This document shows positions 34,263-43,141 of a DNA stretch of 64,000 nucleotides, one piece after another. The DNA lies in contig NZ_PVTR01000007.1 in NCBI RefSeq assembly GCF_003003005.1, positions 124,001 to 188,000 on the forward strand. The letters are read 5' to 3'. Source of the stretch: Mongoliibacter ruber (GTDB lineage Bacteria; Bacteroidota; Bacteroidia; Cytophagales; Cyclobacteriaceae). The notes below the pieces were generated by a model. It saw only the letters and a list, made by a program, of their open reading frames with translations, ran no database searches and was not told the DNA's origin. The position numbers and the translations under genes are program-made. Positions within the stretch are counted from its first letter, which is position 1, and each line of letters begins with the position of its first letter.

Positions 34263-35833
34263 GAATAGATAAGGTACATATCAAAACACGCTTCAAGAAC
34301 CTGGAGGATTTTCAGATTGATATTGATGCTGGAGAAAGGGAAACTGTATTGTTAGGTTTAAATGCCACGGGGAAATCAAATTTCTTGGAAGCCTTGGTTC
34401 TTATTTTTAGAGATTTAGATTTTGAAAACCCACCAAAATTCGATTACTACTTAAAATATGAATGCAAAGGACATCAAATTGAAATTGATGCTGTTAAAGG
34501 CTTATATAATTTCAAAATAGATGATTCTCCTTTAAAATCTAGGATATTATTTTTCAAGAACAAAGACCAATATCTCCCTAAACATATATTCGTCTATTAT
34601 TCAGGAATCAATAATAGAATGAAAGAACTTTTTAATCCCCATTTGAAAAGGTATTATGATGCCATAACAAAGGAAAAGGCAACATATTCGAAGTTCAAAG
34701 AAATACCAAGATTGTTCTTGGTTGATAATATTCACGGAAGTATGGCTTTAATTGCTTTTTATCTTTTTAAACATAAAGAAGAGGACACCCTCACTTTCCT
34801 TAAAGAAGAATTGGGTATAAAAGACCTTGGATCTGCTTTGTTTGTTTTAAAGAAACCAAGATGGGCATCTGAAAGTCTAAAAACTGATATGTTTTGGGGT
34901 GCAAAAGGATTAGTAAGAAGGTTTCTGGAAGATCTATTTATATTTTCACTTGCTCCAATCCATCATGAAGAAACAGTTTATATGGATTACAAGCGAAATG
35001 AAAAGCAAGAAAGGTGGTATTTATATATCAAGGATAAAAAAACGTTTAATGATTTAAAGTCTTTTAAATATGACGATAAGATTGACTTTTTTAATGCCAT
35101 AAATAGCTTGGAAATATCTGATTTAGTTCACGAGCTTCGTGTAAATGTGGTCAAGGAAGAAGATAATATTGAAATACCAAATCGGGAATTAAGTGAAGGA
35201 GAAAAACAACTGTTAACAGTTTTGGGTATGCTTCGATTTACCCGAGATGATGATGCTCTAATTTTATTAGATGAGCCGGACACCCATTTGAATCCAATAT
35301 GGAAATGGAAATATTTGGAATATATTGACAGAGTTGTAGAAAAGCCCAAGTCAACTCAAATTCTCTTTTGTTCACATGACCCACTGGTTATTGGAGCCAT
35401 GGAAAAGAGTCAAGTTCAGATTTTTAAAAGAGATAATCTAAAAGGAAAGACTTATATCACAAAGCCACAAAGAGATCCAAAAGGTTTGGGTGTTAGTGGT
35501 ATTCTAACTAGTGACCTTTTTGGCTTGCCATCTGTTTTGGATATACCTACTCAAGAAAAACTGAACAAAAAAAGATTCTTGCAGGGCAAGATAATGAGAG
35601 ATGAATATTCAGAATCTGAAAAGGAAGAATATCTCAAATTAAAAAAGGAATTGGATAATCTTGGGTTCTACGAAGAGTCTGAAGACTTCTGGTTTAAGCA
35701 ATATATCAAGGATATGACCGAGATTGAGTTCTTTCAAAAAGTTGAATACTCTTCGGAAGAGTTAGAAGTTCTTAAACAACGCAGCAAAAAGGTGGCAGAA
35801 AAAATTGCTGAGGCGAAAAAGAAAGGCAAATGA
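34259..35833 (+). CDS. ABC-type AAA ATPase, PtuA-like, embedded in the hsd operon
   Basis: 524 residues. Walker A 'GLNATGKS' is at 33-40, the ABC signature 'LSEGEKQLL' at about 311-319, Walker B 'LILLDEPDTHLNP' at about 335-347, and an H-loop 'FCSHDPLVI' follows. This is the single-polypeptide SMC/RecF-like ATPase seen in Septu (PtuA), retron-associated and Gabija-like systems. With the HNH protein encoded next, overlapping by 4 bases, it forms a PtuAB-like pair. It would sense or bind invading DNA and control the nuclease (inference). I looked for the C-terminal anticodon nuclease of PrrC/RloC and did not see it. The C-terminal ~110 residues are charged and helical, perhaps the HNH docking part. 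Confidence 0.85.
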   Translation: MRIDKVHIKTRFKNLEDFQIDIDAGERETVLLGLNATGKSNFLEALVLIFRDLDFENPPKFDYYLKYECKGHQIEIDAVKGLYNFKIDDSPLKSRILFFKNKDQYLPKHIFVYYSGINNRMKELFNPHLKRYYDAITKEKATYSKFKEIPRLFLVDNIHGSMALIAFYLFKHKEEDTLTFLKEELGIKDLGSALFVLKKPRWASESLKTDMFWGAKGLVRRFLEDLFIFSLAPIHHEETVYMDYKRNEKQERWYLYIKDKKTFNDLKSFKYDDKIDFFNAINSLEISDLVHELRVNVVKEEDNIEIPNRELSEGEKQLLTVLGMLRFTRDDDALILLDEPDTHLNPIWKWKYLEYIDRVVEKPKSTQILFCSHDPLVIGAMEKSQVQIFKRDNLKGKTYITKPQRDPKGLGVSGILTSDLFGLPSVLDIPTQEKLNKKRFLQGKIMRDEYSESEKEEYLKLKKELDNLGFYEESEDFWFKQYIKDMTEIEFFQKVEYSSEELEVLKQRSKKVAEKIAEAKKKGK

Positions 35834-36723
35834 GATTTATAGATACAACACAGCTTAAAGAGACATTCGATAGGATAAAGGGTACAGGCGCTTTTTCTAG
35901 ATGGGAAGATAAAGCAAAGGATCATCTGGATGCAATAAAGCCACTTGACAAGAAAGAAAGGAGTAAATACTGGTCAAAGAACAATATTTGGACTGAATTG
36001 TACTCAGCACTTTCAGAGTTGTCAGGAGATAAATGTTGGTACACTGAATCAAAAGAAAATTCAAGTGAATGGCAGATTGATCATTTTCGCCCAAAAGCAA
36101 AATCTATTGATGAAAATGGTGATGAGATTATGGATTGTGGTTATTGGTGGTTATCCTATGATTGGAAGAACTTCAGACTTTCTGGAACACTAACAAATCT
36201 TCTTAGAAAGGGTCGATTTGAAGAAGGTGAGGATGTGTTCGGTAAAGGCAATTATTTTCCCCTTTGTTATAAAACACAAGTTTCTAAAGAAGGGGATCTG
36301 TTTTGCAGAGGCGAAAGGCCATTACTTCTCGACCCCACTAATGCAAGAGATGTAAGTTTGCTTGGATTTGATAGAGATGGTTTGCCATACGAAGTTTATA
36401 ATCAAGATGATGATCCAAACAAATATTTGAGAGCATCGGTCACTATAAAATGCTATGGTCTTAATCATAAATCATTAGTTCGTGGAAGAGCAAGTGTTTG
36501 GACAAAATGCTCAATGATTGTTGATGAAGCTCAAAATGACTTGATGTTAAACAAAGGTGACAATGCTAAAATTGATGAAATCATGGAGGTTTGCTTTAAC
36601 AAATTAGCTGTTCATGCACGTAGAACAAAGCCACATTCAATTGTTGTTTTTAACTACATAAAAGCACAATCAAAAGTAAAGGAATATGAATGGCTTGAGG
36701 ATGCCTTAATTGCAATTGCTTAA
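35830..36723 (+). CDS. HNH endonuclease, PtuB-like
   Basis: 297 residues. The nuclease core is 'GDKCWYTESKENSSEWQIDHFRPKAK': Cys69, Tyr71, then Asp84-His85 and Arg-Pro-Lys 87-89, matching the pattern of the family behind retron/Septu PtuB (C-Y-C/E...IDHFRPK). 'YWWLSYDWKNFRLSG' and 'PLLLDPTNA' are further marks of this group. It likely nicks or cuts nucleic acid when released by the ATPase partner, with which it overlaps by 4 bases. The PD-(D/E)XK gene follows after 2 bases. Confidence 0.85.
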   Translation: MRFIDTTQLKETFDRIKGTGAFSRWEDKAKDHLDAIKPLDKKERSKYWSKNNIWTELYSALSELSGDKCWYTESKENSSEWQIDHFRPKAKSIDENGDEIMDCGYWWLSYDWKNFRLSGTLTNLLRKGRFEEGEDVFGKGNYFPLCYKTQVSKEGDLFCRGERPLLLDPTNARDVSLLGFDRDGLPYEVYNQDDDPNKYLRASVTIKCYGLNHKSLVRGRASVWTKCSMIVDEAQNDLMLNKGDNAKIDEIMEVCFNKLAVHARRTKPHSIVVFNYIKAQSKVKEYEWLEDALIAIA

Positions 36724-36725
36724 TT

Positions 36726-38540
36726 ATGAAACTCGAAACATTAAATAGCACCCACATTGAGCAAGCTGCGACCATCATAGATGAGCAAGGTATTCCAAAA
36801 AACTATGTTTGGAGCCAATACTACGTGGTCGTTAATGGCAAGGAGTATCCGTTTAAACATCTGGTAAGAACAGCCTATGAACTAGCCACCCAAGAGCAAT
36901 TACAGTTTCAATCTAATGAGTCGTACCGTGGATATGTCGAAAATGAATTGGGTTTTGAATTTCGGTATTATGAAAATGGATATAACTTCTTTACAAAAGA
37001 AGAATTGGAATTTTACAGCTCTATTGTCAATACTGATTATAGAACATCAAATCCAGCCCATCAATATTACGGGCAAAAACTCTATCCCATTATCGCAAAA
37101 GCTAAATATTGGGCAGAGCAAATTTTGTTAGATGATTTTAAGTTAAAGCAAGATGGTAATTGGCTCAATGGTCATATAGCCCGAATAAAACCATATTTTT
37201 GGCCTAGAATATATAGTGGAGAAGATAAGGATGTGTTTTTTAATGTGGAGATAAATGGCTCAAATCGGTTTATTGGATATAAGCTAGATGGTTATTTCGA
37301 GACCACAAAAGCACTTCCCGATTATAAAATCAAATTGCTTGAAGAATATAAAACGCTAATCAAATGGGAATGGCCTCAAATTTCATTTGACCAAGTGGAT
37401 GAATATAATTGGGATAGACTGATCTCTGAAACCAGAGAGTATATTCAAAAATACTTACCGCATCATAATCATTTGAAAGAATTACTTTCTAAAGAATCAA
37501 AAATTGCACGAATCGCATGGAATACAAATGGATGGGTAAAACCATCTGGTTTAACAGGCAAATCAACCAATGCAAGCTTTGAGAATGAGCATGGGTTTGG
37601 CCATGAAGAATGGTTGTTCGATGGTGATAAAGTGATTGACGGATATAAGTATGGTTTTTTAGAACCCATCCATAAATATCGCTCAAAGTATGAAGGGAAA
37701 TATTTTGATCTCGCACTATATACACGAGATTCGGAATCGAATAAGAGTTTTTGGGTTGCTAATTTAAAAGATGTAAAGGTCCTTACTACAGAAGAATCAG
37801 AGAAGGTATTGGCATATTACAAGCAAGAGGGCTGGTACGATGAAATGAAAAGTGATCTCTACAATCTCAATTTAGATCAGGACCAACTGGACTTATGGGT
37901 GGAGGATGGTGCACACGAATTGTTAAATATAAAATTCAAAGCTACCCAAATTAATGATATTCCAGAGGAGTTAATCCCAGTTTTGGATGATAGAGAAATT
38001 AAATCAAATAGATATACATTAATGGATGTCTCTCCTTCAATAATGGAATTGATTGAAGAGGGTAGTAAATCAGGTTTTTCATTTGAGGACTCAGGCAGTG
38101 AAGAGGCAGATCTTGCTTCAAAAAGTATTAGGACTGGGAAAAAGAAAGAGATTGAACTAAAATTAAAACACAATATTCTGCAAGCCAAATTCCTAAAATA
38201 TCTTCAAAATAAATATGGTAAAGCCTTAGTCAAGCGAGAATGCACCTCATACGGAGCTTTAAGAATTGATTTAACCAGAAAGACAAATACGGGTTTTGTG
38301 TTTTATGAAATCAAAACCTATAACAGTTTAAGAACTTCTATTAGAGAAGGTATTGGTCAGTTATTAGAATATAGTCTTTACCCTAATGTAAATGAAGCAG
38401 AAGGGATTGTATTGGTTTCCCATGTGTCACCATCAGAGGAAGTTAAAAACTATCTCAACCACATTAAGAACTTTATAAATATTCCCTTCTCATATATCCA
38501 TTTTGATATTGAGCAAGAGGAAATAATCACAGAAATTTAA
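36726..38540 (+). CDS. large protein with C-terminal PD-(D/E)XK-like nuclease domain, embedded in the hsd operon
   Basis: 604 residues. The C-terminal ~130 residues show a PD-(D/E)XK-like set: Glu505, Asp515 in 'LRIDLTRK', Glu528-Ile-Lys530 in 'FYEIKTYN', and a following 'GIGQLLEYSLYP' helix; this resembles nuclease folds of the Mrr type. The N-terminal ~80 residues ('VWSQYYVVVNGKEYPFKHLVRTAYE') and the middle block ('NTNGWVKPSG...ENEHGFGHEEWLF...GYKYGFLEPI') look like separate domains, possibly for recognising DNA or modified bases; that is inference and I do not know a named family with certainty. It is separated by 2 bases from the HNH gene, so it is probably part of the same functional unit. 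Confidence 0.75.
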   Translation: MKLETLNSTHIEQAATIIDEQGIPKNYVWSQYYVVVNGKEYPFKHLVRTAYELATQEQLQFQSNESYRGYVENELGFEFRYYENGYNFFTKEELEFYSSIVNTDYRTSNPAHQYYGQKLYPIIAKAKYWAEQILLDDFKLKQDGNWLNGHIARIKPYFWPRIYSGEDKDVFFNVEINGSNRFIGYKLDGYFETTKALPDYKIKLLEEYKTLIKWEWPQISFDQVDEYNWDRLISETREYIQKYLPHHNHLKELLSKESKIARIAWNTNGWVKPSGLTGKSTNASFENEHGFGHEEWLFDGDKVIDGYKYGFLEPIHKYRSKYEGKYFDLALYTRDSESNKSFWVANLKDVKVLTTEESEKVLAYYKQEGWYDEMKSDLYNLNLDQDQLDLWVEDGAHELLNIKFKATQINDIPEELIPVLDDREIKSNRYTLMDVSPSIMELIEEGSKSGFSFEDSGSEEADLASKSIRTGKKKEIELKLKHNILQAKFLKYLQNKYGKALVKRECTSYGALRIDLTRKTNTGFVFYEIKTYNSLRTSIREGIGQLLEYSLYPNVNEAEGIVLVSHVSPSEEVKNYLNHIKNFINIPFSYIHFDIEQEEIITEI

Positions 38541-38605
38541 ATTTAATTTTCATTTATTGAATGAGTTCCAAAATCTTGAAATTATAGTTTTTATAATCTA
38601 ACCCA

Positions 38606-39046
38606 ATGAAAAAAGACTACAGTATTTTTCTTGGCGAAATCAAATCGCATATCCTGCAAAGCCGGTACAAGGCTGCGGCTGCGGTCAATCGCGAACTGAT
38701 ACTGCTGTATTTCCAAATAGGAACCCAACCTTCTCAAAAAATTAAACAAGCCAAATGGGGGAGTAGAGTCATTCAACAACTGGCCGAAGACCTGCAAAAG
38801 GAGATTAATGGACTTCACGGGTTTTTTTATACCAACCTCAAAAATATGCGGCAATTTGCTGATGAGTATTCCAATTTACGGTATTCAATTGAGAATTTGA
38901 ACCAAAATCTAATTGGCCAGTTAGCAACTGGCCAATTACCAGCTCAAAGCACGGATGAATTTCTGCAGTTGGCAACTGCACAATTTGAAAACACTGAATA
39001 TTTTCTTTCAAGAATCTTTTTCAATATTAGCTTTACCCAACAGTAA
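38606..39046 (+). CDS. DUF1016 N-terminal domain protein, truncated (YhcG-like)
   Basis: 146 residues. 'AAAAVNRELILLYFQIG' and 'KWGSRVIQQLAEDL' and 'GFFYTNLKNMRQF' are the N-terminal part of the DUF1016/YhcG family, whose full members are about 330-380 residues with a C-terminal PD-(D/E)XK domain. Here the frame stops right after 'FFNISFTQQ', about where the linker to that domain should start. Such short forms do occur in hsd operons (from memory), so it may be a natural accessory protein rather than a wreck. The sequence after the stop does not restore the nuclease domain. Confidence 0.75.
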   Translation: MKKDYSIFLGEIKSHILQSRYKAAAAVNRELILLYFQIGTQPSQKIKQAKWGSRVIQQLAEDLQKEINGLHGFFYTNLKNMRQFADEYSNLRYSIENLNQNLIGQLATGQLPAQSTDEFLQLATAQFENTEYFLSRIFFNISFTQQ

Positions 39047-39069
39047 TGAACTTAAAAAAATATTAGACA

Positions 39070-40545
39070 ATGACAAGCAATAACTTAATAGCAAAAATCT
39101 GGTCTTTTTGCGATACCCTGAGGGATGATGGCGTAAGTTACTCAGATTACTTGGAGCAGCTTACCTTTTTACTCTTCCTGAAAATGGCAGATGAATACGA
39201 AAAGGGGCCACAAAAAAGGAAATCAGGCATACCTGAACAGTATAATTGGGAAAGCATTGCTTCTAAAAGCGGTGGAAAGCTGGAAGCCCATTATGTGGAA
39301 TTACTCCGAGAATTGGGTAAACAGCCGGGAATGTTGGGACAGATTTTTACCAAAGCCCAGAATAAAATTCAGGATCCTGCCAAACTGGATCGCTTGGTAA
39401 AAATGATATCCAAAGAATCTTGGGTAGGCATGGATGCCGATATCAAGGGCGATATGTATGAAGGGCTTTTGGAAAAGAATGCTCAGGACACCAAAAGTGG
39501 TGCAGGTCAGTATTTTACACCAAGAGACTTAATTAAAGCCATCGTAGAATGTGTACGCCCGGAACCGAAGAAAACAATTGCTGATCCGGCTTGTGGTACA
39601 GGCGGCTTCTTTTTATCGGCTTATGATTTCTTGACCACTGAATTTGATTTAGACAAAGAGGAAAAGAAGTTTTTGAAAGAAGAGACCTTTCTTGGTTGGG
39701 AGATTGTAGCTTCAACGGCCAGGATGGCCTTGATGAACCTGTTCCTCCACAATATTGGCGATATCAATGCGAAACCTCCCATAAGACGGGAAGATGCATT
39801 ATTACAAAAGCCGAGTGAACTGTTTGATTATGTTTTGGCCAACCCACCTTTTGGGAAGAAAAGCAGTATCACCATTACCAATGCAGAAGGCAAAGAAGAA
39901 AAGGAAGATTTGCTGATCAATCGCAATGACTTCTGGGTTACGACCACCAACAAGCAGTTAAATTTCTTGCAGCACATTGTTTCCATGTTGAAAACATCAG
40001 GTAAAGCTGCGGTTGTTTTGCCAGACAATGTACTATTTGAAGGAGGTGTCGGAGAAACCGTTCGTAAGAAGTTGATGGAAAAAGCAGACTTGCACACCAT
40101 ACTTCGCTTGCCAACAGGGATTTTTTATGCACATGGCGTGAAAGCCAATGTACTTTTCTTTGATGCAAAACCAGCTTCAAAAGATGTGATGACCAAAGAA
40201 GTTTGGTTTTACGATTACCGAACAAACATCAGCCATACTTTAAAGAAAAACCCACTCAAGCTAGATCATCTAAGGGACTTTGTTGCGTGCTACAATCCAA
40301 AAAACAGAAATGAACGCAAAGAAACATGGTCCGAGCAAAATCCGGAAGGAAGATGGCGTAAATACTCTTATGAGGAAATTTTAGCGCGAGATAAAACAAG
40401 CTTGGACATTTTCTGGCTCAGAGATGAAAATATGCTCGATCTAGAGAATTTGCCAGAACCTGATATTTTGGCTCAAGAGATCATAGAAAATATTGAAGCT
40501 GCATTGGATAGCTTTAGAGAGGTAGCTTTAAAAATTGAGGACTAA
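39070..40545 (+). CDS. hsdM: type I restriction-modification DNA methyltransferase subunit M
   Basis: 491 residues, N6-adenine methyltransferase. An N-terminal helical domain (HsdM_N-like, 'LEQLTFLLFLKMADEYE') precedes the SAM site 'ADPACGTGGFFLS' (about 172-184) and the catalytic 'LANPPFGKK' (about 256-264, N-P-P-F). It methylates host DNA with HsdS and forms the R2M2S complex with HsdR. It is the last gene of the operon instead of the first or second, a separation of about 6.5 kb from hsdR-hsdS by four added genes. Confidence 0.95.
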   Translation: MTSNNLIAKIWSFCDTLRDDGVSYSDYLEQLTFLLFLKMADEYEKGPQKRKSGIPEQYNWESIASKSGGKLEAHYVELLRELGKQPGMLGQIFTKAQNKIQDPAKLDRLVKMISKESWVGMDADIKGDMYEGLLEKNAQDTKSGAGQYFTPRDLIKAIVECVRPEPKKTIADPACGTGGFFLSAYDFLTTEFDLDKEEKKFLKEETFLGWEIVASTARMALMNLFLHNIGDINAKPPIRREDALLQKPSELFDYVLANPPFGKKSSITITNAEGKEEKEDLLINRNDFWVTTTNKQLNFLQHIVSMLKTSGKAAVVLPDNVLFEGGVGETVRKKLMEKADLHTILRLPTGIFYAHGVKANVLFFDAKPASKDVMTKEVWFYDYRTNISHTLKKNPLKLDHLRDFVACYNPKNRNERKETWSEQNPEGRWRKYSYEEILARDKTSLDIFWLRDENMLDLENLPEPDILAQEIIENIEAALDSFREVALKIED

Positions 40546-40584
40546 TACCAGCCCAAAAGCCATAGACATAACCTATCCTGCCTA

Positions 40585-41184
40585 ATGACCATGACCCCCA
40601 AACAACAAGAACGCATCAAGAACAAAATCAAGAAAATAAAAGCAGCTTTGGCGGCTGACAAGAAACGCTGGGGGGGTTATCATCACGATGGGCAGGGGCT
40701 TAGGTATGCTCCTCCGCAGTTTTATATTCAAATTGAGGACTATACAGGTGGACTTCGCTACTTCAATTGGTTCAATAAAAACTTCCCGGGTGATGGTTGC
40801 TATCCGGATTTTCTATTTGAGTGGACTCTGATCTTATTCAAGACCGGCAGACTGAAAGAAGCGGAGAAAAAAGCCTTTGAAACATTTACTGAAGATACCA
40901 AGGTGTTTGATGAGTTTTTTGAAAGACCAATGATCCCTGTTGGGAAGTCGGAAGACTCTGACGCAGAGGGAGCAGCATCTTTAACAGGCAAATTCCCATA
41001 TTCTTACAAACAAGATTTTTTGACCGACTTTTCCGATTGGCTGTACAAGGTAATCCAATCGGAAAACTTTATGGCTCAAATGATTAAATTCCAGGAAATA
41101 GAAAAATTGTTGGAAGAAGAAGATGACAGCGAGACAAGAGGGCATTTATATGATCAGGCAAGGCAATTGGTAAATAAAATTTAA
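40585..41184 (+). CDS. conserved protein of unknown function next to hsdM
   Basis: 199 residues, soluble, charged. 'DKKRWGGYHHDGQGLRYAPPQFYI', 'YTGGLRYFNWFNKNFPGDGCYPDF' and 'LFEWTLILFKTGRLKEAEKKAFETF' look conserved; the last resembles a TPR-like helix pair. I believe related proteins occur in Bacteroidota outside restriction loci, so its link to the island is not certain. It starts 39 bases after hsdM on the same strand; the first codons MTM are chosen because the ATG at 40585 leads the frame (40591 also possible). Confidence 0.6.
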   Translation: MTMTPKQQERIKNKIKKIKAALAADKKRWGGYHHDGQGLRYAPPQFYIQIEDYTGGLRYFNWFNKNFPGDGCYPDFLFEWTLILFKTGRLKEAEKKAFETFTEDTKVFDEFFERPMIPVGKSEDSDAEGAASLTGKFPYSYKQDFLTDFSDWLYKVIQSENFMAQMIKFQEIEKLLEEEDDSETRGHLYDQARQLVNKI

Positions 41185-41189
41185 ACCTC

Positions 41190-41504
41190 AAGCGTGCTTG
41201 TTCGATCGGCTCAGAGCTAATCAAAAGTTTTGGAGCTTGACACAAAAGCGCTTCGAAATCGGCAAAATCCATATCGCCAACCTTTTTGAAAAATTGGAGG
41301 ATTTAGACCTTATACCAATTTCAAATGAAAACTACGTGGAAATCACAAGAACTTTATAAGAGAGAGTGAATTTGAAGAAAAGAACTATCGAATAGAAAAA
41401 CAATTCGGTATATTGGAACTTGCCCTTATAAACTTGGCATTAAAAACAGCCAATTTTGAAGTTTATAATGTGCCATTTTTAGATTCAATTAAAGGAGGGA
41501 AGCA
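41190..41504 (+). pseudogene. decayed coding sequence at the island edge
   Basis: One frame reads FDRLRANQKFWSLTQKRFEI up to '...EDLDLIPISNENYVEITRTL' and stops near 41358; after about 15 bases another frame continues 'ESEFEEKNYRIEKQFGILEL' to about 41500. Both look like protein-like text, with no start codon and a break between them. Probably two pieces of a broken gene; family unknown. Confidence 0.35.
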
Positions 41505-42068
41505 ATGGAGGATTTTTGGTTTGACAGTTGGGAAAGCATGCTTAGGGTTATTTTCATCACACCGTTAGCGTATACAGCCATGGTGCTCTTGTTGAGAATA
41601 TCGGGCAAAAGAACCCTATCCAAAATGAACAGCTTCGATTTTATCGTCACCATAGCTTTGGGATCTACACTCGCCGCGGTAGCCCTCAATAAAAACATTC
41701 CGCTGGCAGATGGGATAATGGCAATTTTTTTATTTATCGCATTTCAATTCATCCTGACATGGCTTTCCGTTCGGATAAAAGCCGTCAAAACCCTAATTAC
41801 CAGCCGTCCTTCCTTGATTTTCTACAAAGGTGAATTTCAATATGAGGCCATGAAAAAAGAAAGAATAACTGTGGAGGAAATCTATTGTGCCGCCCGACAA
41901 AAAGGTCTTGCTACCTTGGATCAGGTGGGGATGATAATCTTGGAAACAACAGGGGATATCACCATCATAGAAAGTATTACCAATCACAACAACACTACTT
42001 TTGAGGATGTTAAATTGATACCCAAAAAAGGTGCTGGCTACAATCCTACAAGCGGAAGTGAATTGTAA
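41505..42068 (+). CDS. DUF421 (YetF-like) membrane protein
   Basis: 187 residues with three predicted membrane helices (about 12-31, 44-62, 66-90) and a C-terminal cytoplasmic domain. 'LLRISGKRTLSKMNSFDFIVTIALGST' is the DUF421 signature and 'SRPSLIFYKGEFQYEAMKKERIT' begins the soluble domain. Function of the family is unknown; Bacillus YetF relatives are linked to sporulation membranes, which does not apply here. It stands alone. Confidence 0.85.
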   Translation: MEDFWFDSWESMLRVIFITPLAYTAMVLLLRISGKRTLSKMNSFDFIVTIALGSTLAAVALNKNIPLADGIMAIFLFIAFQFILTWLSVRIKAVKTLITSRPSLIFYKGEFQYEAMKKERITVEEIYCAARQKGLATLDQVGMIILETTGDITIIESITNHNNTTFEDVKLIPKKGAGYNPTSGSEL

Positions 42069-42474
42069 TCCCTCAAAGACTCGACGACATAAAGTTTTTA
42101 TAAAGTCCCTATTGCTTTCTTAGTGCTTTTGAGTCTTGGTGGCTATATTTTTTGATGCCGCGAAGACACGAAGGGTTCTCAAATTCCTTCGAGAATAACT
42201 TTCAACCCAAATTCACTGGGAATTTAAAGAAAAAACAAGATGTAAAATGGGCGATACCCTTTGAACTATAACTAAGCTATATTTTCAACTTAAAATTCCA
42301 TAATCAACGTGTTTGATAATAATGTCACGAAGTCACAAATACACAAAGGGCTCACACAATAATGTAGCGCTAAAAGCCCTCGCTAACTATTCAGCGGTCA
42401 ACCCAATTTAAACTTGTAAAAATCAGCTGGAATTATGTAACACATTATTGGAGAAAAAATTACCTCTTGCATGA
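42069..42474. repeat. spacer with dispersed 'cacgaag' repeat words
   Basis: No gene seen. It contains 'gatgccgcgaagacacgaag' (42155-42174) and 'gtcacgaagtcacaaataca' (42322-42341), words that recur in intergenic DNA of many environmental bacteria (from memory). Confidence 0.45.
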
Positions 42475-42936
42475 ATGAATGTAAAACCCATTATCAACGC
42501 GGCACTTACAGGAACTTCTGCCATGACACTTTTCAGTTACCTGATATCGGAAAAGCAAGAAGAAAATTTTAAAGAACCATTTGTACTGGCAGATTTGATT
42601 TCAAGAATAAGGCCTTCTAAACTTAAATCAGATGCCGCTGTGGAAGGTTGGGGGTTACATTTTCTTGTCGGCTTTATGTTTGCAAGTGGCTACCACAAAT
42701 TATGGAACAGTGGTAAGGTCAAACCTGGATTAATTTCAGGAAGCTTGCTGGGTGCAGCCAGTGGTCTAGTAGGTATCATGGTTTGGAAGGCTGTCTTTAA
42801 GTTTCATCCCAATCCACCAACAAAGAGTTTGAAAAAGTATTTTGGGCATTTATTATTGTCCCATGTGGTGTTTGGTGCTTTTGCAGGTTTGGGTTACAAG
42901 CCTAAAGCAGAAGTGATACAGCCTGATATTTATTAA
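42475..42936 (+). CDS. small integral membrane protein, function unknown
   Basis: 153 residues with about four hydrophobic stretches (about 8-22, 60-76, 88-106, 127-143) rich in small residues (LLGAASGLVGIMVW). It resembles the many Bacteroidota membrane proteins without assigned role. The ATG at 42475 is used; ATGAATG repeats make the exact start uncertain by one codon. It precedes the glycan cluster by 205 bases. Confidence 0.6.
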   Translation: MNVKPIINAALTGTSAMTLFSYLISEKQEENFKEPFVLADLISRIRPSKLKSDAAVEGWGLHFLVGFMFASGYHKLWNSGKVKPGLISGSLLGAASGLVGIMVWKAVFKFHPNPPTKSLKKYFGHLLLSHVVFGAFAGLGYKPKAEVIQPDIY

Positions 42937-43141
42937 ATATTTTTAAATAGTACTGCATGAACAAATTTGGTTGGCCTAAGCTGCTGATTCAATTTGGGTT
43001 TTGACCTATCTGGAACTGAATTTTACCAATTCGTTACACCTAAAAAAGTTGAAAACCGGTTTTCCCTTGTTTCTGCATCAATAAAGATATGATTTGGGAT
43101 TTTAACAGAATTTTCAATTTGATCTTTTATCTAAGCAAAGT

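Noticed and set aside
34259-35833. ATPase considered as the anticodon nuclease PrrC/RloC, known from hsd operons
   Set aside because: No C-terminal anticodon-nuclease residues and no coiled-coil zinc hook seen; the adjacent coupled HNH gene fits a PtuAB-like pair better.
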